From Prolixibacteraceae bacterium (lineage in GTDB: Bacteria > Bacteroidota > Bacteroidia > Bacteroidales > Prolixibacteraceae): DNA of 52,776 nucleotides. The position numbers were made by a program, and so were the translations under genes. Below are positions 35,729 to 44,150 of the stretch, one piece after another. The notes under the pieces were generated by a model, which was given only the letters and a program-made list of their open reading frames with translations, did no database searches and was not told the DNA's origin. Each line of letters starts with the position of its first letter. The first letter of the stretch is position 1. The stretch covers positions 1 through 52,776 of the forward strand of contig JAQICD010000075.1 of assembly GCA_027858715.1 (NCBI GenBank). The letters run 5' to 3'.

Positions 35729-38596
35729 TTATTCAAGTGCCGGTTTTAGCTCCGTTTGGCTTGCTTGCATGCTCAAAACAGCATCTTTCAGTCCCTCCGA
35801 TTTGGCTGTTAATACAATTTCGCCGGCTTCCTTCGTCGTTTGTACAATTACTTGTGCATAGCCATTAAACAAGCTGCGTTTGTAGTTTGCAGCAGGTTTT
35901 TTAATCTGAATAACTCCGGGATTTGTGTTGGGTTCGTCCCAACTGTTTTTTACCGAATATGGTGTTGCCACAATGGCGATATAGTTTTCACCAGGGTGTA
36001 ATTTCGACGCATCAATACCGAAAGTGTATTGTTCGCCTTCGGCTTTGTTTATCTTTTCTGAAATAGGTTCGCCGTTGACATACAGAGTTTGCAAATCGCC
36101 TATGCATTTGTAGAATAATGTAACTTCGATGCTGTTCTTATCCTTAGGTACTTCAAAAGTGCTGCGATAAACGGTTGCTGCCCCTTTTTTTATCTCATTC
36201 TTCATATCCCGATGGCTCTTCCAGTTACTGTAATCTGAGTCTGGAGCAATTTCGATAGGGCTATCCATTCCGTCAACTACTTTTGCTTTCAGACTGAGTT
36301 CATGATTTGTAATTTCTTCGATGTACTTATCGGGCTCAAGGCAGGTATTGTCGCCGTTGCCTACACCAATAATTTTGCCCGGACCGCTTATGGTGAACTC
36401 AACCAAGTTGCCTGCTGTAGGCACGGTACGTCCTTTTTTATCGGTTGAGGAAACCGAAATGATGGCTAAATCTTCGCCATCGGCTTTAAACGTTGCTTTA
36501 TGGGCATCGAGTTGAAGTGTTTCCGGTTCGCCGGTAGTTTCAACTGTTTCGGTCATAAACTTTTTACCATCTTTGTAGCCAATTGCTTCAAGCTTCCCGG
36601 CTTTGTAAGGTATCATCCATTCAATGTGCGAATTGCGCTCCATTGTTTTTCGTCCGGCGCTCTTCTTGTTTACGATCAGTTCAACTTCATCGCAATTGCT
36701 GTAAGCCACTACTTTTATGGTGTCGCCTTCTTTACCCGTCCAGTTCCAGTGTGGAAACAGGTGAAGAACGGGTTCGTTGTCCCACCACGATTTCAAGTAC
36801 CACACATTATCTTTTGGGAAGCCACACACATCGTACATGCCAAAGTAAGAATGAATAGAAGGCCAGCCGTAAGGTGTAGGCTCGCCCCGGTAATCGAAAC
36901 CGGTCCAGATAAACATTCCGGCCAGGTAATCGCGTGCCGAATAAAACTGCCAGGTGTATTCAATAGTCTTGAAATGTCCGTTTTGTGTGGTACGATCGTA
37001 AGCGGCAATATGGTGTTTTTCGGGGTTGTCGAAGTAAATACCGCGTGTAGTATTTGTTGAGCCTTCTTCGGTTCCCACCGACGGTTTATCTGGAAATTTG
37101 GCATGATAAGCATCGTGGTCGCCGTTGCCCAGGTAATTGAAGCCCATCACTTCGATGTGTTTCGACACGCCATAGCCCCAACCGCCACTGCTGGCTGCAT
37201 TTTTGGGTCGGGTAGGGTCGAGCTGGTTGGCACGAGCCTGCAATTGTTGAATGATGCGCTCGCCGGTAACATTGCCTTCGATGGCCCATTCTTCATTACC
37301 TAATGACCATAAAATTACCGAAGGGTGGTTGCGGTCGCGCTTGATTAACCGGTCGAGATAATCCAATTGGAATGGAGCAGTTGCCATCAGTCGGTTTTCG
37401 TTAATTACTAACATTCCTAAGCGGTCGCATGCCTCCAATAACTCAGGTGTTGGCGGGTTGTGCGATGTGCGGTAAGCATTGCTGCCCATCTCTTTTAGTT
37501 TCGCCACCCGAAAATACTGTAGCTCGTTGGGCATGGCTGTTCCCACACCTGCATGATCCTGATGGTTGTTGGTGCCTTTCAGTTTTACGTGTTTCCCGTT
37601 AAGGAAAAAGCCCTTTTGGGCATCCCATTTTATAGTACGTATTCCGGTAGTTGTATAATAAATATCGCTAATACCATCGGGGTTCGAAACCATAGTTTTC
37701 ATCTTGTACAGGTATGGATTTTCGATAGACCAAAGGTTCGGATTGGCTATTTTGAGCTGTTGTTTTACCATTTTTGTTTCCAGCAAATCGATTCGGCCTT
37801 CTTCAATCTCCGATTCGGCAACAACCTGGTTTTCGGCATCGAGCAACTGGTGTTGAACCGTAAAAGCATTACCCGATAAAGCTTCATTACTGATTTCAGT
37901 TTCTATGCTTACCGTTGCTTCATTATCTTTTACTTCGGAATATATAAATGTGCCATTATGAGCTACGTGCAAAGCCTGCGTTTTGTTTAACCATACATGG
38001 CGATAAATGCCTGCACCTTCGTAGTACCAACCCTCTTCGTAGGTGGCATCAACTCTTACTGAGAGTACATTTGAGCCACCATAATTCAGAATTTCAGTAA
38101 TGTCGTAGGTGAAGCTGTTGTAACCGCTGGCTTCGTTGCCCAGGTAGTGACCGTTGATCCAGACTTTTGAATCGCGGTGTACCCCGTCGAAAATTAGCGA
38201 AATGCGCCGTCCTAAGTCTGAAGCAGGTATATCAAAGGTTTTGCGATACCAACCCACACTTACATCGGGAAAATTTCGGCCAATGGCTTTATAGCCATGA
38301 CTGTGGCTTCCGTTAGATGAAAAAGGTTGTTCTACGGCAAAGTCGTGTGGAATATCGAGCTGTCGCCATGCACGGTCGTCGAAATCCGGAGCTGCAGGGC
38401 CGTCGCCAAAACCAGCCTTGGCAAAATAAGAGAAATAACTGGTACCGTGGTTAAAATCCTTTTCGGCATCGTATGGATGACCATACGCAAACTTCCAGTT
38501 ATAATCCATCGATAATTTTTCGCGTACATTGCTTTCGCCTTTTGAGATAAGAACACTGAAAAAAACGAAAGCCAACAAGATAACAATTCTCTTCAT
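35729..38596 (-). CDS. Exported glycoside hydrolase family 2 enzyme (probable beta-galactosidase)
   Basis: 955-residue GH2 enzyme with a signal peptide (MKRIVILLAFVFFSVLISKG) and no lipobox, so probably periplasmic. Domain order: sugar-binding jelly roll (residues 30-210, VGWYRKTFDIP, VWINGHYLG), Ig-like (220-320), TIM barrel (325-610), then a DUF4982-like domain (LHLFPHWNWTGKEGD) and further beta domains. The acid/base is the E of SLGNEE near residue 434; the nucleophile is likely the first E of GTEEGS near 509. Family architecture suggests beta-galactosidase, though beta-glucuronidase or other GH2 activities are possible. It is 5.5 kb from the GH31/SusCD cluster and on the opposite strand, so any shared role is inference. 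A terminator separates it from the AsmA gene. Confidence 0.9.
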   Translation of the reverse strand: MKRIVILLAFVFFSVLISKGESNVREKLSMDYNWKFAYGHPYDAEKDFNHGTSYFSYFAKAGFGDGPAAPDFDDRAWRQLDIPHDFAVEQPFSSNGSHSHGYKAIGRNFPDVSVGWYRKTFDIPASDLGRRISLIFDGVHRDSKVWINGHYLGNEASGYNSFTYDITEILNYGGSNVLSVRVDATYEEGWYYEGAGIYRHVWLNKTQALHVAHNGTFIYSEVKDNEATVSIETEISNEALSGNAFTVQHQLLDAENQVVAESEIEEGRIDLLETKMVKQQLKIANPNLWSIENPYLYKMKTMVSNPDGISDIYYTTTGIRTIKWDAQKGFFLNGKHVKLKGTNNHQDHAGVGTAMPNELQYFRVAKLKEMGSNAYRTSHNPPTPELLEACDRLGMLVINENRLMATAPFQLDYLDRLIKRDRNHPSVILWSLGNEEWAIEGNVTGERIIQQLQARANQLDPTRPKNAASSGGWGYGVSKHIEVMGFNYLGNGDHDAYHAKFPDKPSVGTEEGSTNTTRGIYFDNPEKHHIAAYDRTTQNGHFKTIEYTWQFYSARDYLAGMFIWTGFDYRGEPTPYGWPSIHSYFGMYDVCGFPKDNVWYLKSWWDNEPVLHLFPHWNWTGKEGDTIKVVAYSNCDEVELIVNKKSAGRKTMERNSHIEWMIPYKAGKLEAIGYKDGKKFMTETVETTGEPETLQLDAHKATFKADGEDLAIISVSSTDKKGRTVPTAGNLVEFTISGPGKIIGVGNGDNTCLEPDKYIEEITNHELSLKAKVVDGMDSPIEIAPDSDYSNWKSHRDMKNEIKKGAATVYRSTFEVPKDKNSIEVTLFYKCIGDLQTLYVNGEPISEKINKAEGEQYTFGIDASKLHPGENYIAIVATPYSVKNSWDEPNTNPGVIQIKKPAANYKRSLFNGYAQVIVQTTKEAGEIVLTAKSEGLKDAVLSMQASQTELKPALE

Positions 38597-38648
38597 TTTT
38601 ATGGTTTTATATGATTAGCCGACCAAATATAACCAGAAGATTAGTGCA

Positions 38649-38691
38649 AAACACACCCCGATATGAATTCGAAACATATCGGGGTGGGTTT
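38649..38691 (-). terminator. Rho-independent terminator after the AsmA-like gene
   Basis: Arms of 17 bases (38649-38665 and 38675-38691, core CACCCCGATATG/CATATCGGGGTG) with one mismatch and a 9-base loop, sitting between the AsmA-like stop (38713) and the GH2 start (38596). On the minus strand it is followed by GTTTTGC, a short T tract. It would end the lipoprotein-AsmA transcript and make GH2 a separate unit. Confidence 0.72.
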
Positions 38692-38712
38692 ATTGACAAA
38701 TGATACATTTTA

Positions 38713-41685
38713 CTACCAATCAATCTTTTTATTAAGCGACTCCCTGATAAGTTCACGAAGTTCGAGTTGTTTGTTGGCAACGGCATAGCGTGCTGCAGGT
38801 TTGTAGGTTTCTGCATAGCGCGGCCGTACCGGCCGGTACGACATATCGTCGAGCTTGCCCTTTACATCAATACCAAGTTTTATGGGCAGCGGACTATCGA
38901 TTAGCGAAATGTGGTAATCGAAACTCATGTCGAGATTATGGCGACCGGCAACAATGGCTTTGTACCTGTCCATTACAATGAGAAAGGGATATACATCAAT
39001 TTCATTGCGAAAAACGGTAAATTCAGCCGAAAGTGAATCAACGCGGTTTTTGGCTTGTTTGGTAAAGCGCAGGGTTTTGGCAATTTCGCTGAATGTTTCT
39101 CCGTCCATTAGCACAAGATCCTGCCCGGCAACAGATGCAGCTCCCCGCAGTGTTGACATTTTCAGATTGTAGCTTGAGTCGAGGTAGGTTTCAATAGCCA
39201 TATGAAATTCTCCTTTGCCGCCAAACGATCGCAACATGGGCATAAGCGAATCAAACTCGGGAATCATATTCAACAATTCCGAAATTTCGACATCAATCAT
39301 GTGGTAGTCGAGTCCCATAAACAAATGGTTTTTACGTGGGGTGCGGTACATGGCCGTGAGCTGCATACGCGCTGCAGGAGCTACCAGTTGCATTTGGTCG
39401 AGCAGTAAAATTCCATTGTAAATCCTTACCGTTCCGCTTATATCGGTAGTCGTATCGGCTCCGTATGAGGCATTTTGCACCCGTGTGTTCAGCGTAATAT
39501 CCATGCCTTTTGGTACCATGTAAGGACCTGTGTACGTTGTGTCGGTAGGTGTGTTTTCGATTTGTTCCTCTTCGTACCCAATGCCACTTGTGAGGTTCAT
39601 TAGTTGTGTTATATCCGTTGTGCTCGAAACAAAATCGAAATTGCCCCGCAGTATCGAATCGTTTTGGAAATACGAAAGTACATTGTTTAGTGTACCCGAA
39701 AGTTGAAAATCCGATTTATCGAGTATAATGCTGCTTTCTTCAATATTGAACATCTCGGGGGTGAAATCAAGTTTTATTGATGGTATTTCAACGGGATATT
39801 TTAAGCCGGCAAATGAGATGTGACCTTTTTCAAGGTCGAAATAGCCTTCGGGTTGCCATTGATGAAATACATTTTCATATTTGCTGTTATACACAATGTT
39901 GGATTTAAGCTTCATTTTTGCAATGTTGGCAAAGCTTTGTCCCATTCGTCCGTTTATTCCGGCACTGTTCAAGTCCAGTATAATGTCAATTATTTTGGGA
40001 TTTAACGTGCCCGGAGCCAGCAATACCCGGCCAATTGGTTTTGAAAGTGCGATGGACAGCGTATCCATTGTCCCTGATAGTGAATCGATGTTGAATGAGC
40101 AAAGAACATCGGGGATGCGTGTGGTATCTCTTACGTCCGACATTTCAACATTAATGGATGTATTTTGGAGCATGGCATGGAAACTACCCGGCTTGCTTGA
40201 TGTCAGGTTTTTGCTTGTAATGTGTGCAAGTGCAAAGCCGGTGTTTGCCGATTTCGGTTTGCGATTGGGCAAAGAAAAATCGATAGTTGCATGGTTGCTT
40301 ATGAGTGAAATGCTGTCATAAACGGCATCAATACCGGTCAAAGTAAGTTTGCCTGCCAGCTTCATTTTTTCGAGTTCGAAATTTTCGAGTTGCACCAATG
40401 TAAATATCGATGCGATTTTTCCGCGGGCTTTTCCTTTCATATCCATATTCATATCGTCGGGGACGAAAGGCTTGAATTCTTCGAGGGTGAGGTTTGCGCT
40501 GGTTTGCAGGTCGAGATGAATATCGGAGAAAAGCTGCGAAACGGTTCCTTTTGTGCTGATTTGCGACTGTGGTGTTTTAGCCTCGAAACTGTTGATTTGC
40601 AGCGAGGTTAAAGCATCGGTAAGTAAGTCCGATTTGAAAGTCACGTCGCCAAAAACATCGTGCAGCTTTAGGGGTACATCGGTATAAGCCAGCGTTCCGT
40701 TTTCGAGCCCGATGTTCATATCAACGAAAGGCATTTCGTTTTGATTGTAGATACCGATAATACTTCCTGAAGATGTAAGCATTCCATCGGCTTCAATGCC
40801 TTCATAATAAATTTGAAGTGAAGGCGGTACAAGTTCTAGCACTTTTTCAAGAGGTGATACATTGATGGTGTACGAAAGTCCGAATGAAGTATCATTGTTC
40901 TGCGAATCGTATCCAATTGATCCGCTTAACTGTAAATCTGTATTATTAATTATACCTTCGAGATTATCTATAAGAAATTGCTGTTTATCGAAAATGAAAT
41001 CGGATAACATGTGAAATTGCACGGGAATAATCTGCAGGTATTTTTCGTTGGCATAGGCAAACGAAACGAGGCTGTTGTTGATTTGTACATCGCTGCGGAC
41101 GATGTTTTTGGCCATCGAAACACTTATATCAGCATCAAGGTTTAGAATGTCGGCATAAAGCTTTCCGGCATGGTCGATGTAGGATATGTTTGTATTTTTG
41201 ATACTGATGCCGTCGATGGTAATGAGTGGTGTTTCAGCATTGTTATCGTCGTTAAGGGTGTCGGGGCTTGATGTGTAAATGTTGTAGTTGGCATTGCCCA
41301 ACGAATCGACAAACACATTGATCGAACCATCTGTAAGTTTCATTTCGTTTACTCTTATTTCTTTTCCGTTTCGCCAGGCATTGATATCGACAGCAAGCTT
41401 TATTTGACGGGCTGCCACAAGCGTATCGTTTTGTGCACCGGGTGTTGGGTTTATTAGCGCGAGATCAGAAATTCTCAATCCAAATTGCGGAAAAGTACTG
41501 AAAAAAGTGAGTTCAACCTCACCAATTTGGCTTTGGCAGGTGAGCATTTTATCGGCCTGTTTGCGGATAATAGGAGTAAGCCTTTCGGGCGTAAATACTA
41601 ACCAAAGTGTGATGCTTGCTGCAAGTAAAAGAGTTGCAAGCAAGGCAGCCACTGTTATGAGAAATATTTTTAATGCCCGCCACAT
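38713..41685 (-). CDS. AsmA-family protein
   Basis: 990-residue protein with one N-terminal transmembrane helix (residues 6-31, FLITVAALLATLLLAASITLWLVF) and a long periplasmic part of repeated beta strands, the pattern of AsmA/TamB-type proteins. Those proteins form groove-like bridges and are linked to lipid traffic and outer-membrane homeostasis. An AsmA-like N-terminal stretch (LTPIIRKQADKMLTCQSQIGEVELTFFSTFPQ) and a C-terminal AsmA_2-like region (RGAASVAGQDLVLMDGETFSEIAK) are recognisable. It lies 11 bases after the lipocalin-like gene and should be cotranscribed with it. Cargo is unknown. Confidence 0.83.
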   Translation of the reverse strand: MWRALKIFLITVAALLATLLLAASITLWLVFTPERLTPIIRKQADKMLTCQSQIGEVELTFFSTFPQFGLRISDLALINPTPGAQNDTLVAARQIKLAVDINAWRNGKEIRVNEMKLTDGSINVFVDSLGNANYNIYTSSPDTLNDDNNAETPLITIDGISIKNTNISYIDHAGKLYADILNLDADISVSMAKNIVRSDVQINNSLVSFAYANEKYLQIIPVQFHMLSDFIFDKQQFLIDNLEGIINNTDLQLSGSIGYDSQNNDTSFGLSYTINVSPLEKVLELVPPSLQIYYEGIEADGMLTSSGSIIGIYNQNEMPFVDMNIGLENGTLAYTDVPLKLHDVFGDVTFKSDLLTDALTSLQINSFEAKTPQSQISTKGTVSQLFSDIHLDLQTSANLTLEEFKPFVPDDMNMDMKGKARGKIASIFTLVQLENFELEKMKLAGKLTLTGIDAVYDSISLISNHATIDFSLPNRKPKSANTGFALAHITSKNLTSSKPGSFHAMLQNTSINVEMSDVRDTTRIPDVLCSFNIDSLSGTMDTLSIALSKPIGRVLLAPGTLNPKIIDIILDLNSAGINGRMGQSFANIAKMKLKSNIVYNSKYENVFHQWQPEGYFDLEKGHISFAGLKYPVEIPSIKLDFTPEMFNIEESSIILDKSDFQLSGTLNNVLSYFQNDSILRGNFDFVSSTTDITQLMNLTSGIGYEEEQIENTPTDTTYTGPYMVPKGMDITLNTRVQNASYGADTTTDISGTVRIYNGILLLDQMQLVAPAARMQLTAMYRTPRKNHLFMGLDYHMIDVEISELLNMIPEFDSLMPMLRSFGGKGEFHMAIETYLDSSYNLKMSTLRGAASVAGQDLVLMDGETFSEIAKTLRFTKQAKNRVDSLSAEFTVFRNEIDVYPFLIVMDRYKAIVAGRHNLDMSFDYHISLIDSPLPIKLGIDVKGKLDDMSYRPVRPRYAETYKPAARYAVANKQLELRELIRESLNKKIDW

Positions 41686-41696
41686 ATCAGAAAAAT

Positions 41697-42074
41697 TTAG
41701 GGAGAAGCTGTTACTTTACTAAACGAGAATTGTTTCCCGAAACTGTCTTCGTACGCCAATGTTGTTTCGGTTAACTTGGTAACGGTATAACGTTTGGGTA
41801 CTCCATTTTCACCTATTTCCATAATGTGAATTTGAGTGAGTTCTGTTGCAACAAGTGTCCAGGTAAACTCCTGGGCTTCGTCTTCCATCACGTCGTCACC
41901 TTCATCCCAGGTAGCACCGCTTCCATCGTAGTTGTATTTATAAAAAAGAGTGCCCGATTGCCATTTTCCGATGAGCAATGATTCGTCGAACGGATCATCT
42001 TCAATTTCGATACACGAAACCATCAATGCCGAACTTACTACGCACAGCATAAGGATTGATAGTATTTTCTTCAT
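41697..42074 (-). CDS. Lipocalin-like lipoprotein, probably surface exposed
   Basis: About 125 residues from the ATG at 42074; the frame is open further upstream (42164), but only this start gives a signal peptide (MKKILSILMLCVVSSALMVSC). The cysteine is followed by IEIEDDPFDE, an acidic run like the Bacteroidota lipoprotein export signal for the cell surface. The mature part (LLIGKWQSGTLFYKYNYDGSGATWDE, TLVATELTQIH, YTVTKLTETTLAYED) fits a small lipocalin-like beta barrel. A TATCTTTG -7 box lies upstream on the minus strand, and the AsmA gene follows 11 bases on. Ligand unknown. Confidence 0.78.
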   Translation of the reverse strand: MKKILSILMLCVVSSALMVSCIEIEDDPFDESLLIGKWQSGTLFYKYNYDGSGATWDEGDDVMEDEAQEFTWTLVATELTQIHIMEIGENGVPKRYTVTKLTETTLAYEDSFGKQFSFSKVTASP

Positions 42075-42106
42075 TAGCATCAGTTTTAATTGCTTACAAT
42101 GAAATT

Positions 42107-42114
42107 CAAAGATA
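42107..42114 (-). promoter_or_regulatory. -7 element for the lipocalin-like/AsmA operon
   Basis: TATCTTTG on the minus strand (42114 to 42107) matches TAnnTTTG. Transcription would begin near 42100, about 25 bases before the ATG at 42074, which supports that start. No clear -33 TTG is present at the right distance. Confidence 0.4.
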
Positions 42115-42341
42115 ACTAATTTTGATATGTAAAGGCTGAAGCGCTGCAATAATCGTTTGAGCATTTTTAATAAGAAAACATTGGTTAAATGAATTATAAT
42201 AGATATTTTTAGCAGGTAATTATGACAATAGATCGTTAGATTTTAGACATGAGACAATAGATTTATATTCCCTGTTTTCTCTTTTGAACAATACATACAA
42301 TTTTAGCTCTGAACTAAACATATAACTAAACAATAACTGAT

Positions 42342-43865
42342 ATGAACGTAGCAAAATATTTACTTTTATATATTATCATAATATATTTTTCAGCTTGTTC
42401 CAGTAAAGAATCTAATTTTGGAATCGAAAAAGATGTTATTATTTCTGGTAGAATTATCGATTTTAATAAAGAAATAAATCCAAATACAGTCCAGATAATA
42501 CGAAATGATCTTTTAGATTTAAATGAAAAGCACAATGCTGTCATAGATGAAAAGGGATTTTTCAAGATCGTATTCCCGATTGCTTATTCACAAGAGTTGT
42601 ATTTATTATATGGTAATATTTTACCATTGGCATTAAAACCGGGTGATAGCTTATATGTAGAAATTGACAATCAGTTTTCTACTTATGAGGCTATTCCCCT
42701 GGCAGACTCAATATTTTCCATATTGTTTAAATTTGTTCATTTTAGTGATAATGAAGTGGGAATGACAAATTATGCGATAAATGAGTATTTTGGACAGTTG
42801 CCTTTTGAAGAATATTTTTGGACAACTGCTAAAGAAGCTGAAAAAAATTTGAATGCAAAAGAATATACTGAATTTGTTCAAGAACGAGATAAGGCATTAA
42901 ATGAAAATTACAACTATTATATTTCAGAGAATAAAACAACACCACTTTTCAAAGCATATTGTCGTGATTTTATAAAATATGAAGAGCTTAATAGTTTAAT
43001 GCGATATAGATGGACTCATCCTGATCATAATAGCATTGATTTAGACAATTTCACACTGCCTGAAGATTATTTTTCATTTCTTGCTGAATATGACATGAAC
43101 GACACAAAGTTTTTTTCTTTTGCTCATTCTGACTTTCTACACGAATTTTTTGGGTATGCTTCTCAAACACCTAAAGACACTTTTCTTAAAGCAAAGAATT
43201 TGCCACGCGAAAAAGCTTATGCGATTATAACTGAGATGATAAAAATAAATACAAGCGGATTTACCCGGGAATTATTTCTTTCAAAAAATTATATGCTCTT
43301 AATTAAGGCACTGCTCATTGATATATTTGAATCTATATATGATTCAAATGCTTTAAGTCATCCCTACTTTCGCAATACAATAGATAATGAATACAATAAG
43401 CTGAAAAAGTATATGTCGAATTTAAATACAGAAGGAGCAAATCTTCTGAGCTTAAAATCTTCAATTACCTCAGCCCTGATGGATTCAATTTCTGCAAAAT
43501 ATAAAGGGAAAGTGATTTATATCGATTTTTGGGCTCCATGGTGCGGGCCGTGTATGCAAGAAATGCCTTTCTCAAAAGATATTCAAGATTATTTTAAAAA
43601 TGAAAATGTGGCATTTGTTTTCCTTGCTAGTCGGTGTAAAGAAAATTCATGGAAATCCACAATCGCCAACAATAAATTATCAGGAGAACATATACTTTTA
43701 ACTGACGACCAATTTAATGTTTTATCTGCAAACCTACATATCACTGGAATTCCTCATTATACATTAGTAGATAAGAATGGAAATATTGTATTGAAACATG
43801 CACCCCGGCCAAGTGAGAAAGACAGGTTAATCGAAGAAATTGAAAGACAAATTGAAAAACCTTAA
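42342..43865 (+). CDS. TlpA-like thioredoxin-fold lipoprotein
   Basis: 507-residue lipoprotein (signal ending FSAC, lipid cysteine at residue 19). Residues about 25-330 are a large Bacteroidota-specific N-terminal part of unknown role, starting with beta strands (VIISGRIIDFNKEI). The C-terminal 150 residues form a TlpA/ResA-type thioredoxin domain with FWAPWCGPCMQEMP near residue 400 and the cis-proline turn TGIPHY. It probably exchanges thiols or disulfides in the periplasm. It stands alone, divergent from the lipocalin-like gene. Its base composition is more AT-rich than the GH31/Sus genes that follow. Confidence 0.88.
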   Translation: MNVAKYLLLYIIIIYFSACSSKESNFGIEKDVIISGRIIDFNKEINPNTVQIIRNDLLDLNEKHNAVIDEKGFFKIVFPIAYSQELYLLYGNILPLALKPGDSLYVEIDNQFSTYEAIPLADSIFSILFKFVHFSDNEVGMTNYAINEYFGQLPFEEYFWTTAKEAEKNLNAKEYTEFVQERDKALNENYNYYISENKTTPLFKAYCRDFIKYEELNSLMRYRWTHPDHNSIDLDNFTLPEDYFSFLAEYDMNDTKFFSFAHSDFLHEFFGYASQTPKDTFLKAKNLPREKAYAIITEMIKINTSGFTRELFLSKNYMLLIKALLIDIFESIYDSNALSHPYFRNTIDNEYNKLKKYMSNLNTEGANLLSLKSSITSALMDSISAKYKGKVIYIDFWAPWCGPCMQEMPFSKDIQDYFKNENVAFVFLASRCKENSWKSTIANNKLSGEHILLTDDQFNVLSANLHITGIPHYTLVDKNGNIVLKHAPRPSEKDRLIEEIERQIEKP

Positions 43866-44150
43866 ACTATATTATGAATAAATTGATTTTTTTGGCGAAT
43901 GCAGTTTTTTGATCATCCCAGCAATGTGTTGTATAACAACTATTTAACATTTAACACCCTTTAACATATCTGCTAACATGCAGAATAGCAGCTACATGAG
44001 TCCACATGTAGCTCTTCGTACGTATCATTTGTCAAATCAACAAATTGTGCACGCATAGCAAACAATTTGTACCCTAAACTTGCCAGTTCACCCCTTACAT
44101 TCGTAATTGAATAATTGTCATCAAACATCCGACAAATCAATTATAGAGAT
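43866..44150. other. Intergenic region before the polysaccharide locus, with two inverted repeats
   Basis: 285 bases without a gene. AGCTACATG/CATGTAGCT (43990-43998 and 44005-44013, 6-base loop) forms a strong stem with no T tract after it. CAAATTG/CAATTTG (44041-44047 and 44063-44069) is a second inverted repeat. TACATTCG at 44096-44103 is one base from the -7 consensus, about 50 bases before the GH31 start, but a -33 TTG is not at the usual distance. These could be operator or mRNA-leader elements of the locus; no known motif is recognised. Confidence 0.4.

Noticed and set aside
36500-37060. 186-codon plus-strand frame inside the GH2 gene
   Set aside because: It is antisense to a well-conserved GH2 catalytic region, lacks any family resemblance, and is a frame shadow.
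38649-38691. Long inverted repeat as an insertion-sequence end
   Set aside because: No transposase or partner copy nearby; its place between two same-strand genes and the short T tract fit a terminator.
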